A DNA stretch of 64,000 bases. Origin: Pseudogemmobacter faecipullorum (GTDB lineage: Bacteria > Pseudomonadota > Alphaproteobacteria > Rhodobacterales > Rhodobacteraceae). Made by a program: the position numbers and the translations under genes. Where the stretch lies: contig NZ_JACDXX010000004.1 in NCBI RefSeq assembly GCF_020539525.1, forward strand, positions 124,001-188,000. The letters are read 5' to 3'. The stretch's first letter is position 1. Every line of letters begins with the position of its first letter. The notes under the pieces are model-generated. The model ran no database searches. It was not told the DNA's origin and worked only from the letters and a program-made list of their open reading frames with translations. This document shows positions 12,065 to 21,891 of the stretch, piece by piece.

Positions 12065-13549
12065 TCAGAGGAAGGCGGTCTCATCAAAACTTCGTAGTTT
12101 CCGGCTGTGGATCCGTTCGAGCGGCGTTTCGCGCAGAAGTTCCATCGCGCGGATGCCGATCTGCAGGTGACGGCCCACCTGGGTGCGGTAGAAATCAGAG
12201 GCCATGCCAGGCAGTTTCAGCTCGCCATGCAGCGGCTTGTCCGAGACGCAGAGCAGGGTGCCATAGGGCACCCGGAAGCGAAAACCATTGGCGGCGATGG
12301 TGGCGCTTTCCATATCCAGCGCCACAGCGCGCGACTGCGACAGCCGCCTGACCGGGCCGGACTGATCGCGCAATTCCCAGTTGCGGTTGTCGATCGTGGC
12401 GACGGTGCCGGTGCGCATGATACGCTTCAGCTCATAGCCCTCCAGCCGGGTCACCTCTTCCACGGCATCCTCAAGCGCGATCTGGATCTCGGCCAGAGCC
12501 GGGATCGGCACCCAGACCGGCAGATCATCATCAAGGACGTGATCCTCGCGCAGATAGGCATGGGCGAGCACGAAATCCCCCAGCGCCTGAGAATTGCGCA
12601 GCCCGGCGCAATGGCCGACCATCAGCCAGGCATGCGGGCGCAGCACCGCGATATGGTCGGTGGCGGTTTTGGCATTTGAAGGGCCCACCCCGATATTGAC
12701 CAGGGTAATGCCCTGACCATCCTCGCGCTTGAGGTGATAGGTGGGCATCTGCGGCAGTTTCAGCGGCGCCACCAGCGGCTGGTCGCCCCGGGTGATCTCC
12801 TGATTGCCGGTGGCAATGAAGGCGCTGTATTCCGATTTGGGATCGTCGAGCGCGGCCCGGGCAAAGGCCTCAAAGGCGTCGATATAGAACTGGTAATTGG
12901 TGAAGAGCACATGGCTCTGGAAATGCTCGGGCGCGGTGGCGGTGTAATGCGCCAGCCGGGCCAGCGAGTAATCCACCCTTTGCGCGGTGAAAGCAGCCAG
13001 CGGCATCGACCCATCCGGGAACCGCTCCAGCGTGCCATTGACGATATCATCATTGATCGTGGCCAGATCCGGCACGTCAAAGACATCGCGCAGCGGAAAA
13101 TCAAGCGCCGCCTCCTGGGGCACGGTCAATTCCGGATCGGAGGCGACGGCAAAATGCACCGGGATCGGGGTTTTCGAGGCGCCGATACTGACCGGCACGC
13201 CATGGTTGCGGATCAGCAGGCCGATCTGCTGGATCAGATAATTGCGGAACAGATCCGGCCGGGTGACGGTGGTGGAATAGTGCCCGGGATGGGCGACATG
13301 GCCAAAAGCAAGCCGGGTGTCGACCTTGCTGAAACTGTCAACCTGCAGGCGGATTTCGGGATAAAAGGCGCGGATACGGCGCGAGGGGCGGCCCTCCTGC
13401 AGCGCCCGGCTGAATTCCTGCAGCAACAGCCCGGTCGCCTCATCATAAAGCGCCTGCAGCCGGTCAACGGCCGCCTCGGCATCGAGGAAATCTTCATGTT
13501 CGGCGGGGAGAGGGGCGTTCAGGTTCGACACGGTTTCCTGCTGTTTCAT
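12065..13549 (-). CDS. amn: AMP nucleosidase
   Basis: Hydrolyses AMP to adenine and ribose-5-phosphate, helping to control adenylate pools. With the chosen start the protein is 494 residues, close to the E. coli Amn length. The N-terminal half is the Amn-specific domain (including LAFGHVAHPGHYSTTVTRPDLF). The C-terminal half is the nucleoside-phosphorylase fold with LVNIGVGPSNAKTATDHIAVL, MVGHCAGLRNSQALGDF, the substrate region ALDMESATIAANGFRFRVPY and LCVSDKPLHGE. The ATG at 13549 begins a typical N-terminus; the frame extends to 13615 with low-complexity Pro-rich residues that are unlikely to be translated. Its upstream region (13550-13683) is shared with a divergent SDR gene. Confidence 0.93.
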   Translation of the reverse strand: MKQQETVSNLNAPLPAEHEDFLDAEAAVDRLQALYDEATGLLLQEFSRALQEGRPSRRIRAFYPEIRLQVDSFSKVDTRLAFGHVAHPGHYSTTVTRPDLFRNYLIQQIGLLIRNHGVPVSIGASKTPIPVHFAVASDPELTVPQEAALDFPLRDVFDVPDLATINDDIVNGTLERFPDGSMPLAAFTAQRVDYSLARLAHYTATAPEHFQSHVLFTNYQFYIDAFEAFARAALDDPKSEYSAFIATGNQEITRGDQPLVAPLKLPQMPTYHLKREDGQGITLVNIGVGPSNAKTATDHIAVLRPHAWLMVGHCAGLRNSQALGDFVLAHAYLREDHVLDDDLPVWVPIPALAEIQIALEDAVEEVTRLEGYELKRIMRTGTVATIDNRNWELRDQSGPVRRLSQSRAVALDMESATIAANGFRFRVPYGTLLCVSDKPLHGELKLPGMASDFYRTQVGRHLQIGIRAMELLRETPLERIHSRKLRSFDETAFL

Positions 13550-13683
13550 GCCCGGGCAATCAGGGGCCGGGGCAGGGGGAGGTCTCAGGCGATTAAGCGC
13601 CAGACTGCCGCGCAAGGCAAGTGAACAGCAGATGACACTGCGGGTGCTTGCGGGGCCGGCGCCGGGGGGCGATACTCGCGGCT

Positions 13684-14559
13684 ATGAAAACGCTTCTCTC
13701 GCTCGGCCATGGCTATACGGCCCGTCTTTTTGCCCGCGCTCTGATTGCTCAGGGATGGCGGGTGATCGGTACAACCCGCGATGCGGTCAAGGTCAGGGCG
13801 CTGGAGGCCGAAGGTGTGGAGCCGCTGCTCTGGCAGCCGGGAGCCAAGCCTGAGGCGGCGATTGCCTCGGCGACACATATTCTGCATTCCGCCAGCCCGA
13901 TTGACGGCCATGATCCGTTCATGCATCTCGCGCCGCTCCTGCGCGAGGCGGGGCCGGAATGGTTTGGCTATCTTTCCACCACCGGGGTTTATGGCGATAC
14001 CGGCGGGGCCTGGGTCGATGAGGACAGCCCGCTCGCCCCGGCGCGGGGCCGGTCGGCCGACCGGGCGGCGGCTGAAGCCGCCTGGCTTGCCAGCGGACTG
14101 CCGCTGCATGTCTTCCGCCTCGCCGGCATTTACGGCCCCGGCCGCGGCCCCTTTGCCAGGCTGCGCTCTGGCCAGGCCCAAAGGATCGTCAAGCAGGGCC
14201 AGGTGTTCTCGCGCATCTATGTTGAGGATATCGTCCGGGTGCTGCTGGCCTCGATCGCGCGCCCTGATCCGGGCCGGATCTATAACCTCTGCGATGATCT
14301 GCCCGCAGGAGCTGATGAGGTGCTGGTCGCGGCGGCGCAGATGATCGGCCTGCCCCTGCCCGAGGCGCTGGATTTCGCCACGGCCGAGCTTTCGCCTATG
14401 GCGCGCAGTTTCTATGCCGAATGCCGTCGGGTGCGAAATGACCGGATCAAGGCCGAGCTGGGCGTGGTGCTGCAATGCCCCGATTACCACGCCGGTCTGC
14501 GCGCCATCCTCGCTGCCGAAGCGGCAGATCAGCTGTCTGAAAATATCCCGGGGGTCTGA
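13684..14559 (+). CDS. NAD-dependent epimerase/dehydratase family SDR (YeeZ-like)
   Basis: A 291-residue extended SDR. It opens with a modified dinucleotide-binding motif, LGHGYTARLFARALIAQGW (GxGYxA). The active-site region is STTGVYGD, with Tyr in the STTGVYG segment, and the cofactor/substrate loop FRLAGIYGPGR plus FSRIYVEDIVRVL are typical of YeeZ/YbjS-type proteins. These are cytoplasmic nucleotide-sugar-like epimerase homologues of unknown substrate. I chose the ATG at 13684 because the fold starts there; the open frame upstream is unsupported. It is divergent from amn and convergent with fnrL, so it stands alone. Confidence 0.8.
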   Translation: MKTLLSLGHGYTARLFARALIAQGWRVIGTTRDAVKVRALEAEGVEPLLWQPGAKPEAAIASATHILHSASPIDGHDPFMHLAPLLREAGPEWFGYLSTTGVYGDTGGAWVDEDSPLAPARGRSADRAAAEAAWLASGLPLHVFRLAGIYGPGRGPFARLRSGQAQRIVKQGQVFSRIYVEDIVRVLLASIARPDPGRIYNLCDDLPAGADEVLVAAAQMIGLPLPEALDFATAELSPMARSFYAECRRVRNDRIKAELGVVLQCPDYHAGLRAILAAEAADQLSENIPGV

Positions 14560-14586
14560 GGGGGGCGGCCCCCTCGCTTTCGGCCC

Positions 14587-15363
14587 TCAGCCCGGAATGC
14601 CGCCGTCACAATCATCGCCGGCTTCTTCCAGCAGGCGGTCGAAATCCGGCACCAGGATCTGGCGTTTGCCTTCCAGCAAAATCACCCCGTCGCGTTTCAG
14701 CGCCGAGATCTGGCGGCTGACGGTTTCCAGGGTCAGGCCCAGATAATCGGCCATTTCCTCGCGCGTCAGCGGCAGGTCAACCATCAGCTTGCCCGAGGCA
14801 CGGCGCAGGTTCAGCGAGGCATCGCGGCGCGCGATAATCGCCAGCAGCGAGGCGATCTTCTCGCGCGCGGTCTTGCGCCCGAGCAGCAGCATCCATTCCC
14901 GCGCCGCATCCAGCTCATCGAGCGTCATTTCCAGCAGGCGCTGCGCCACATGCGGTGTGGTCGCCATCATCTCTTCGAAAGGTTTGCGACGGAAGCAGCA
15001 CATAACCAGATCGGTGGCCGCCGTCACATCATAACCGGCGATCATCCGGCCTGGCCGCCCGACGAAATCCGAGGGCAGCAGCAGTCCGACCATCTGGCGG
15101 CGTCCGTCCTCCATGGTCTGGGTCAGAGTGGCGATCCCGGTCACCACCGAGGCGACGAAATCCATCCGGTCGCCGGACCAGACCACCGGCTGACCGGCTT
15201 CAAAGCGGCGATAATATTTCAGATTCTCGAGGGCGGTCAGCTCCTCGTTATCGCAGCGGGCGCAGACGGCGCGATGTCGGATCGGGCATTCACCGCATTG
15301 CAGATGCAAAGGGTTTTTTTCAGCTGAAGAAAGGGCGGGCGAAAGACCAGAAGCCTCGGCCAT
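14587..15363 (-). CDS. fnrL: Crp/Fnr family anaerobic regulator FnrL
   Basis: Oxygen-sensing transcription factor that binds a 4Fe-4S cluster, dimerises without oxygen and binds TTGAT-N4-ATCAA sites. It is 258 residues. The N-terminal cysteine cluster is C23GEC26...C34ARC37, with a further CC pair in the sensor domain (DLVMCCF) that can supply the remaining ligand. The cyclic-nucleotide-like beta roll follows, then the Crp-type helix-turn-helix with LTREEMADYLGLTLETVSRQISALK, whose E-xx-SR recognition helix is the FNR type. I chose the ATG at 15363 because GGTGGA lies 8 bases upstream. It is divergent from hemN with an FNR box between them, the arrangement known from Rhodobacter, so autoregulation is likely. 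Confidence 0.93.
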   Translation of the reverse strand: MAEASGLSPALSSAEKNPLHLQCGECPIRHRAVCARCDNEELTALENLKYYRRFEAGQPVVWSGDRMDFVASVVTGIATLTQTMEDGRRQMVGLLLPSDFVGRPGRMIAGYDVTAATDLVMCCFRRKPFEEMMATTPHVAQRLLEMTLDELDAAREWMLLLGRKTAREKIASLLAIIARRDASLNLRRASGKLMVDLPLTREEMADYLGLTLETVSRQISALKRDGVILLEGKRQILVPDFDRLLEEAGDDCDGGIPG

Positions 15364-15376
15364 GATTTTTCCACCG

Positions 15377-15390
15377 TTGATCTGCGTCAA
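15377..15390. promoter_or_regulatory. FNR box between fnrL and hemN
   Basis: TTGATCTGCGTCAA matches the FNR consensus TTGAT-N4-ATCAA with one mismatch (GTCAA). Its centre is 20 bp upstream of the fnrL start codon, where binding would block fnrL transcription, and about 41 bp upstream of the hemN start, compatible with activation from a nearby start site. Confidence 0.8.
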
Positions 15391-15424
15391 GGAAGCTTGC
15401 GTCTTTGCAGCTTAGGGTAGATGC

Positions 15425-16786
15425 ATGCAAATCAATGTGCAACTCAGCAGACTCGGGCTATTTGACGCAAGAGTGCCGCGCTACACCTCTTACCCGACCG
15501 CTCCGCATTTTTCGGCGGCCGTCGGGGCTGATGATCTCACCGGCTGGATCCGCGCCGTCAGGCCCGGTTCACAGATCTCGCTCTATCTGCATGTGCCCTT
15601 CTGCCGGCGCCTGTGCTGGTTCTGCGCCTGCCGCACCCAGGGGACCAGCAGCGAGGATCCGGTGATTGCCTATGCCGAGACCCTGCGTCGTGAAATTGAT
15701 CATCTGGTCCGCTATCTGCCTGAGGGCGTGACACTTTCCCGGCTGCACTGGGGCGGCGGAACGCCGACTTTGCTGCCCCCCGATCAGATCCGCAGCATTG
15801 CCGGTTCCATCGCCAGGGTGCTGCCCATGGCCCCGGGCGGCGAGTTTTCGGTCGAGATCGACCCCAATGAGGCCGATCCGGCGCGCCTTGATGCTTTGGC
15901 CGGGGCGGGTATGAACCGGGCCTCAATCGGGGTGCAGGATTTCGATCCCGAGATCCAGACCGCAATCGGCCGCGATCAGAGCTATGAGCTGACCCTGCGC
16001 ATTGCCGAGGGGCTGCGCGCGCGCGGCATCACCTCGCTGAACTGCGATATTCTCTATGGCCTGCCGCATCAGACCCGTGAGCGGATCAGCGATTCTGTGC
16101 AGAAGCTGCTGTCGCTCTCGCCGGACCGGGTGGCGCTTTATGGCTATGCCCATGTCCCCTGGATGAGCCGGCGCCAGCAGCTGATCCCTTCGGACAGCCT
16201 GCCGACGCCCGAGGAACGCCTCGCTCTGTTCGAGACCGCGCGCCAGCTTTTTGCGGCGGATGGCTATGATCAGATCGGTATCGACCATTTCGCTCTGCCC
16301 ACTGACGGGCTGGCGCGGGCGGCGAAGGCGGGCCAGCTGCGGCGTAATTTCCAGGGCTATACCGATGACCAGGCCGAAGTGCTGATCGGCATCGGCGCCT
16401 CCTCTATCTCGCGTTTCCCCCAGGGCTATGCCCAGAATGCGCCCGCCACCGCTTCCCATACCAAAGCAATCCGCGCCGGGCGGTTCTCGGTGGCAAAGGG
16501 CCATGTTTTCACGGCGGAAGACCGGCTGCGCGGCCGGATTATCGAGGCGCTGATGTGCGACTTCCGGGTCTCGCGCGAGGCGCTGGTGCAGGAGACCGGG
16601 GCTGCACCAGGCCAGATCGACAGTCTCTTTGCCGGGGTGGTGGCGCAGTTTGAGGATATGCTGCTGCTGCAGGAGGGGGTGCTGACGATCCCTGAACGGG
16701 CGCGGCCGCTGACCCGGATCATCGCCCGGGCTTTTGACAGCTATGACAGCGCCGGGGCCGGGGCCAGGCATTCGGCGGCGGTTTAA
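15425..16786 (+). CDS. hemN: oxygen-independent coproporphyrinogen III oxidase
   Basis: Radical SAM enzyme that converts coproporphyrinogen III to protoporphyrinogen IX without oxygen, in haem and bacteriochlorophyll synthesis. It is 453 residues, the HemN length. The 4Fe-4S/SAM motif is C60RRLC64WFC67AC69, and the family motifs VPRYTSYPTAPHF, HWGGGTPTLL and CDILYGLPHQT are present. The C-terminal HemN domain (about 370-440) is complete, which argues against the HemW-type relatives. The leader contains an FNR box, so expression under low oxygen by FnrL is expected. Its end overlaps the convergent glycosyltransferase gene by 4 bp. Confidence 0.95.
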   Translation: MQINVQLSRLGLFDARVPRYTSYPTAPHFSAAVGADDLTGWIRAVRPGSQISLYLHVPFCRRLCWFCACRTQGTSSEDPVIAYAETLRREIDHLVRYLPEGVTLSRLHWGGGTPTLLPPDQIRSIAGSIARVLPMAPGGEFSVEIDPNEADPARLDALAGAGMNRASIGVQDFDPEIQTAIGRDQSYELTLRIAEGLRARGITSLNCDILYGLPHQTRERISDSVQKLLSLSPDRVALYGYAHVPWMSRRQQLIPSDSLPTPEERLALFETARQLFAADGYDQIGIDHFALPTDGLARAAKAGQLRRNFQGYTDDQAEVLIGIGASSISRFPQGYAQNAPATASHTKAIRAGRFSVAKGHVFTAEDRLRGRIIEALMCDFRVSREALVQETGAAPGQIDSLFAGVVAQFEDMLLLQEGVLTIPERARPLTRIIARAFDSYDSAGAGARHSAAV

Positions 16787-18009
16787 CCCGCCAGCAGCCG
16801 GTTGACCAAAGCCAGCTGGGCGGGCAGACAGACCCGCTTCAGATCATACTGCCTGAGGACATCCGCCCGGGCCTGTTCGCGCAAAGGCGCGTATTGCCCG
16901 GGGTTTTCCAGGCAGATGGCCAGCTGGCGCGCCCAGGCCTGCTGGTCAAAGAAATCGACCAGCAGCCCGTTCTCGCCATGGCGGATCAGTTCTGCAACCG
17001 GGGCGGTGCGCGAGGCAACGACCAGCGCGCCCGCCGCCATGGCCTCGACCATCGACCAGGAGAGGACGAAAGGATAGGTCAGATAGGCATGCACCCGCGA
17101 AATCTGCAGCAGTTTCAGATAATCGCTATAGGGCAGCTTGCCGGTGAAATGCACACGGGCCAGATCGATCCGGTCGCGCACCTCGCGCAGAAAATGCTCT
17201 TTCCAGCCCTTTGCCCCGGGCGGGGCAGCGCCATAGCTGACCTCATCCCCGCCGACGATCACCACCCGCGCAGCGGGGCGCAGCGCCATCAGCTCAGGCA
17301 GCATCCGCATGAAGATGTGATAGCCGCGGTAGGGTTCGAGATTGCGGTTCACGAAGGTCAGCACCTCATCCCCCGCCGCCAGATCGGTGCCATCGGGCAG
17401 GCGCAGCCGCGCCGATGGCACGGGGCGGACCAGATCGGTATCGACGCCGTCAAAGATCACCTCGATACGCTGGCGCAGCGCCGGCGGATGGGTCGAGGCC
17501 TGCCAGTATGTGGGCGAAAGGCCCATATCGGCATGCAGCAAGGCCTGGCCCAGATGCGCGGCGCGGCCCTGGGCGATCATCACCTGGTCAAAACTGGCGG
17601 GGCTGAATTCCGGGTCAAAGCCCACATCCATGCCGGTGCCGCGATAGTAAAACTCGGAATAGACCAGCAGTTTTGCCCCGGGCCAGACCTCTTTGAGAAA
17701 CAAGGTCTCGCCCCAGCCGGAATGGCCGATGATCAGATCGGGGATATAGCCCTCACGCTGGCGCAGCTGCAAAGCGGCGCGCGCCACCGCCACGCCCCGG
17801 TCAGACATGGTGGTGTAATTGCGGCCAAGCCGCGTTGCCGCCGGGTCAACCGGCTGGGGCTGAAAGCGGTAGCGCCAGGCGGGAATGCTGCTCTGGCGCT
17901 GATTTGCCCCATCGGTCAGGGCATTGACCTGATGTCCCTGCCGCATCAGCTCCGGGGCCAGATGCGGAAACTGGCCCGGGAAATTCTGATGGACGAACAG
18001 GATTTTCAA
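16783..18009 (-). CDS. glycosyltransferase family 4 protein
   Basis: A 408-residue GT-B-fold glycosyltransferase. The N-terminal acceptor domain starts [20 protein letters not shown]. The C-terminal nucleotide-sugar domain carries FVNRNLEPYRGYH, ARVVIVGGDE, and the GT4 retaining-enzyme signature around EAMAAGALVVASRTAPVAEL. It lacks membrane helices and is probably cytoplasmic or membrane-associated; the acceptor is unknown, with exopolysaccharide or lipid glycosylation possible. The start is TTG: its first four bases (TTGA) overlap the TGA stop of the upstream ABC ATPase gene, so it is translationally coupled to the peptide-importer operon, an unexpected pairing. Confidence 0.85.
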   Translation of the reverse strand: MKILFVHQNFPGQFPHLAPELMRQGHQVNALTDGANQRQSSIPAWRYRFQPQPVDPAATRLGRNYTTMSDRGVAVARAALQLRQREGYIPDLIIGHSGWGETLFLKEVWPGAKLLVYSEFYYRGTGMDVGFDPEFSPASFDQVMIAQGRAAHLGQALLHADMGLSPTYWQASTHPPALRQRIEVIFDGVDTDLVRPVPSARLRLPDGTDLAAGDEVLTFVNRNLEPYRGYHIFMRMLPELMALRPAARVVIVGGDEVSYGAAPPGAKGWKEHFLREVRDRIDLARVHFTGKLPYSDYLKLLQISRVHAYLTYPFVLSWSMVEAMAAGALVVASRTAPVAELIRHGENGLLVDFFDQQAWARQLAICLENPGQYAPLREQARADVLRQYDLKRVCLPAQLALVNRLLAG

Positions 18010-19622
18010 ACCGGCGCGCCCTCCTCTGCGGCCAGCTGCAGATCGCCAAAGGCGGCTTTCATCAGCGCCCGGGTGTAATCGGTGGCGGGGCTGGTGAAGA
18101 TCTGCCCGGTCGTGCCTGCCTCCACCACATCACCGGCGCGCATCACCATCACCTGATGCGACATGGCGCGGATGACGCGCAGATCGTGGCTGATGAAGAG
18201 ATAGGCGAGGCCATATTTGCGCTGCAGATCGCGCAGCAGCTCAACAATCTGCACCTGAACCGTCATATCCAGCGCCGAGGTCGGCTCGTCGAGCACCACA
18301 AGTTTCGGGCGCAGGATCATGGCGCGGGCAATGGCGATGCGCTGGCGCTGCCCGCCTGAAAACTCATGCGGATAGCGGGTCATCATCGCCGGATCGAGCC
18401 CGACCTCGCGCATGATCTCTGCCACCATCTCCTCGCGGTTCCGGCCCGGCTCAACCCCATGCACGCCCAGGCCTTCGGCGATGATCTGCCCGGCGGTCAT
18501 GCGCGGCGAGAGGCTGCCGAAAGGGTCCTGGAACACGATCTGCAGATCGCGGCGCAGATCGCGCAGGGCAGAACCGGCCAGGCCTGAAATCTTTTGGCCC
18601 ATAAACACCACCGGCCCTTCTGAGCCGATCAGCCGCATCAGTGCCAGCGCCAGCGTGGTCTTGCCCGAGCCGCTTTCGCCGACAACCCCCAGAGTCTCGC
18701 CGGCGCGGATCGACAGGCTGGCGTCATTCACGGCCTTCACATGGCCGGTGACGCGTTTGAAAAAACCTTTGGTGATCGGGAACCAGACCTTCAGATGTTC
18801 AGCGCTGAGCACGACTGGCGCGCTTTCGGGCACCGGATCAGGAATGCCCCGCGCCTCGGCCGCCAGCAGCTTTTGCGTATAGGGATGCTGTGGATTGCCA
18901 AAGACCTCTTCGGCTGTGCCCTGTTCGACGATCACCCCGCCCTGCATGACGCAGACCCGGTCGGCGATGCGGCGCACAATGTTGAGATCATGGGTGATGA
19001 ACAGCAGGCTGAGGCCTTCGGATTTTTTCAGATCGGCCAGCAGCTCAAGGATCTGGGCCTGGATCGTCACATCCAGCGCCGTGGTCGGCTCATCGGCGAT
19101 CAGCAGTTCCGGGCCATTGGCCAGCGCCATGGCGATCATCACCCGCTGGCGCTGCCCGCCCGAAAGCTGATGCGGCCAGGCGCTGAGGCGGCTTTCGGGA
19201 TCTCTGATGCCGACCTTGGTCAAAAGATCAATCACCCGCGCCCGGGCTTTTGCGCCGCGCAGCCCCTGATGCAGCTCGAGGCTTTCGGTGATCTGGCGCT
19301 CAATCGTATGCAGCGGGTTCAGCGAGGTCATCGGCTCCTGGAAGATGAAGCTGATGTCATCACCGCGCATCCGGCGCAGCTCACGTTCGGGCAAAGTGGC
19401 AATATCCCGGCCCTGCCAGAGGATCTGCCCGCCCACCGTGGCATTATCGGCCAGCAGTTTCAGCGTCGAAAGCGCGGTGACGGACTTGCCCGAGCCGCTT
19501 TCACCGACCAGGGCGACGGTCTCGCCCCGGTTCACGCTGAAGGACACGCCTTTCACGGCTTCGATCTGCCGCCCGTCCTGCGCGAAGCTGACCGTCAGAT
19601 TTTTTACATCCAGCAGGGTCAT
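18006..19622 (-). CDS. yejF: microcin C/oligopeptide ABC transporter, double ATPase subunit (YejF-like)
   Basis: ATP-hydrolysing subunit with two fused nucleotide-binding domains, 538 residues. Domain 1 has Walker A GESGSGKS at about 39-46, signature LSGGQRQR and Walker [13 protein letters not shown]. Domain 2 has [17 protein letters not shown] and [11 protein letters not shown]. Each ends with the oligopeptide-transporter extension ([20 protein letters not shown]). The tandem form is typical of YejF and related Dpp/Opp systems. It overlaps yejE by 4 bp and the glycosyltransferase by 4 bp, so the whole block is one transcript. The complex imports peptides; YejABEF homologues also import microcin C. 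Confidence 0.92.
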   Translation of the reverse strand: MTLLDVKNLTVSFAQDGRQIEAVKGVSFSVNRGETVALVGESGSGKSVTALSTLKLLADNATVGGQILWQGRDIATLPERELRRMRGDDISFIFQEPMTSLNPLHTIERQITESLELHQGLRGAKARARVIDLLTKVGIRDPESRLSAWPHQLSGGQRQRVMIAMALANGPELLIADEPTTALDVTIQAQILELLADLKKSEGLSLLFITHDLNIVRRIADRVCVMQGGVIVEQGTAEEVFGNPQHPYTQKLLAAEARGIPDPVPESAPVVLSAEHLKVWFPITKGFFKRVTGHVKAVNDASLSIRAGETLGVVGESGSGKTTLALALMRLIGSEGPVVFMGQKISGLAGSALRDLRRDLQIVFQDPFGSLSPRMTAGQIIAEGLGVHGVEPGRNREEMVAEIMREVGLDPAMMTRYPHEFSGGQRQRIAIARAMILRPKLVVLDEPTSALDMTVQVQIVELLRDLQRKYGLAYLFISHDLRVIRAMSHQVMVMRAGDVVEAGTTGQIFTSPATDYTRALMKAAFGDLQLAAEEGAPV

Positions 19623-20728
19623 CTGAAGGTTTTCCTCGGGTCGAATGCGTCACGGATGCCCTCGAAGATAAAGATCAGCAGGGTCAGCATGATGGCGAAG
19701 GTGAAAAAGGCGACAAAGGCCAGATGCGGGGCCTGAAGATTGCCCTGGGCCTGACGCGACAGCTGGCCCAGCGAAGGCGCCGAGGCCGGAAGGCCAAAGC
19801 CGAGGTAATCAAGCATGGCCAGCGAGCCGATGGTGCCGGTGACGATGAAGGGCAGCATGGTCAGGGTGGCGACCATGGCATTGGGCAGCATATGGCGCAG
19901 GATGATCTGCAGATCGGGCACGCCAAGCGCTTTGGCCGCGCGGATATATTCGAAATTCCGCGCCCGCAGAAACTCGGCCCGCACCACGCCCACCAGCGCG
20001 GTCCAGCCAAACAGCACCATCAGGAAGACCATCAGCCAGAAGCTTTTCGCCCAGACTGCGGTCAGAATGATGATGACATAGATCGAGGGGATCGAGCCCC
20101 AGAGTTCGATCACGCGCTGGAAGATCAGATCGGTGCGGCCGCCGAAATAGCCCTGGACCGCGCCTGCCGCGACGCCGATCACCGCATTCAGCGCGGTGAC
20201 GATCAGCGCGAAAGTGACCGAGAGGCGAAAGCCATAGATCACCCGCGCCAGCACATCGCGTGAGGCCTCATCGGTGCCGAGCCAGTTCTGTGCCGAGGGC
20301 GGGGCCGCCGCCGTGCCGCCGGTATTGACGATGGTGTTATAGCGGTAAGGGATCAGCGGCCAGATCAGCGCGCCTTTCTCGACTGGCTGACCAAGGGCGG
20401 TGCCCTTTTCCCTCACCTCGGTGATGATCGCCTCGGGCTCTTCCCAGCATTGCCGGTTGCCGCCCGAGAGGATCAGACACTGCACCTCGGGCAGCGAGTA
20501 ATTCGCCCCGGTGCGCAGATCGCCGCCAAAGGCGGTTTCGGGATAGAATTTCGCTACCGGGAAATGCCAGGAGCCCTGATAGCGCACCGCCAGCGGGCGG
20601 TCATTGGCGATCAGCTCGGCGCCCAGCGTCAGCAGATAGATCACAGCAAACAGGATCAGCGACCAGAAGGCCCGCTTATTGGCTTTGAAATTGCGCCAGC
20701 GGCGCTGGTTCAGCGGCGACAATGGCAT
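19619..20728 (-). CDS. yejE: peptide ABC transporter permease (YejE-like)
   Basis: Inner-membrane permease of the DppC/OppC family, 369 residues. After an N-terminal helix (about 24-42) there is a periplasmic loop of over 100 residues, including a cysteine pair (EVQCLILSGGNRQCW) that is typical of YejE. The five-helix core follows, with the EAA coupling motif around RAAKALGVPDLQIILRHMLPNA. Start and stop codons overlap those of yejB and yejF, indicating tight co-translation. It forms the channel with YejB. Confidence 0.92.
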   Translation of the reverse strand: MPLSPLNQRRWRNFKANKRAFWSLILFAVIYLLTLGAELIANDRPLAVRYQGSWHFPVAKFYPETAFGGDLRTGANYSLPEVQCLILSGGNRQCWEEPEAIITEVREKGTALGQPVEKGALIWPLIPYRYNTIVNTGGTAAAPPSAQNWLGTDEASRDVLARVIYGFRLSVTFALIVTALNAVIGVAAGAVQGYFGGRTDLIFQRVIELWGSIPSIYVIIILTAVWAKSFWLMVFLMVLFGWTALVGVVRAEFLRARNFEYIRAAKALGVPDLQIILRHMLPNAMVATLTMLPFIVTGTIGSLAMLDYLGFGLPASAPSLGQLSRQAQGNLQAPHLAFVAFFTFAIMLTLLIFIFEGIRDAFDPRKTFR

Positions 20729-21879
20729 CAGCTCGCCCTCTTCTCAAAATCAATGCGCGGATCAATCAGCACATACATCAGATCGGAAATAATCCCGACG
20801 ACGAGGCCGATCAGGCCAAAGGCGAACAGCGTGCCGAACATCACCGCGTAATCACGCTCAATCGCGGCGCGGTAGCCCAGCAGGCCAAGGCCATCGAGGG
20901 TGAAGATCATCTCGATGATCAGCGATGAGCCAAAGAAGACGCCGAGGAACAGCGCCGGGAAACCGGCAATGACGATCAGCATGGCATTGCGGAACACATG
21001 GCCATAAAGCACCCGGCTTTCCGACAGGCCTTTGGCCCGCGCCGTCATCACATATTGCTTGCGGATCTCATCGAGGAACGAGTTTTTGGTCAGCAGCGTC
21101 AGCGTGGCAAAGCTGGCGATCAGCTGCGCCGTGACCGGCAGAGCAATATGCCAGAGGTAATCGGTGATCTTGCTCCACCAGCTCAGGCTCTCCCAGTTTT
21201 CCGAGGTCAGGCCGCGCAGGGGGAAGATCTGCCAGTAGCTGCCCCCGGCGAACAGCACCATCAGCAGGATCGCGAACAGGAAGCCTGGGATGGCATAGGC
21301 GGCGATGATCACCCCCGAGGTCCAGGTGTCAAAGCGCGAGCCGTCTTTTACCGCCTTGCGGATGCCGAGCGGGATCGAAATCAGATAGGCCAGCAGCGTT
21401 GACCACAGGCCAAGCGTGATCGAGACCGGCATTTTTTCCAGCACCAGGTCAAAGACCGAGATCTTGCGGAAATAGCTCTCGCCCAGATCGAACTGGGCAT
21501 AGTTCCACATCATAATGCCGAACCGCTCCCAGAAGGGGATCATCTCTTTTTCGCAGGCCTCATTTTTCAGGCTGGGCGTGCCGGTAAAGCCCTCGGCGCA
21601 GAGGATGCGGGCAAAGCCGAACTGCACCTCAAGCTGGGCGCGAAACTCGGGCGAGAGGCCGCGCGCGCCGGTATAGCCATCGCCTGAACCATCCCCGAGC
21701 CCGGCATCAGAGGTCGAGCCACCGATCGCGGCGATGGAATCGCCCGAGCCTGCCAGCCGCGCCTCGATCTGCTCAAGCGGGCCGCCGGGGACGACATTGG
21801 TTAAGGCAAAGTTGATCAGCATGATCCCGAACAGGGTCGGGATCACCAGGAGCAACCGTCGAAGAATATATGCGCCCAA
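20728..21879 (-). CDS. yejB: peptide ABC transporter permease (YejB-like)
   Basis: Inner-membrane permease of the DppB/OppB family, 383 residues. The start is [25 protein letters not shown] long periplasmic segment (about 35-130) carries the Gly/Ser-rich stretch and the [23 protein letters not shown] region characteristic of YejB. The EAA motif is [22 protein letters not shown]. The first codon appears to be TTG at 21879, since no ATG fits before the first helix. It lies 12 bp after the binding-protein gene and overlaps yejE by one base. Confidence 0.92.
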   Translation of the reverse strand: MGAYILRRLLLVIPTLFGIMLINFALTNVVPGGPLEQIEARLAGSGDSIAAIGGSTSDAGLGDGSGDGYTGARGLSPEFRAQLEVQFGFARILCAEGFTGTPSLKNEACEKEMIPFWERFGIMMWNYAQFDLGESYFRKISVFDLVLEKMPVSITLGLWSTLLAYLISIPLGIRKAVKDGSRFDTWTSGVIIAAYAIPGFLFAILLMVLFAGGSYWQIFPLRGLTSENWESLSWWSKITDYLWHIALPVTAQLIASFATLTLLTKNSFLDEIRKQYVMTARAKGLSESRVLYGHVFRNAMLIVIAGFPALFLGVFFGSSLIIEMIFTLDGLGLLGYRAAIERDYAVMFGTLFAFGLIGLVVGIISDLMYVLIDPRIDFEKRAS

Positions 21880-21891
21880 AACCCTGTCCTC

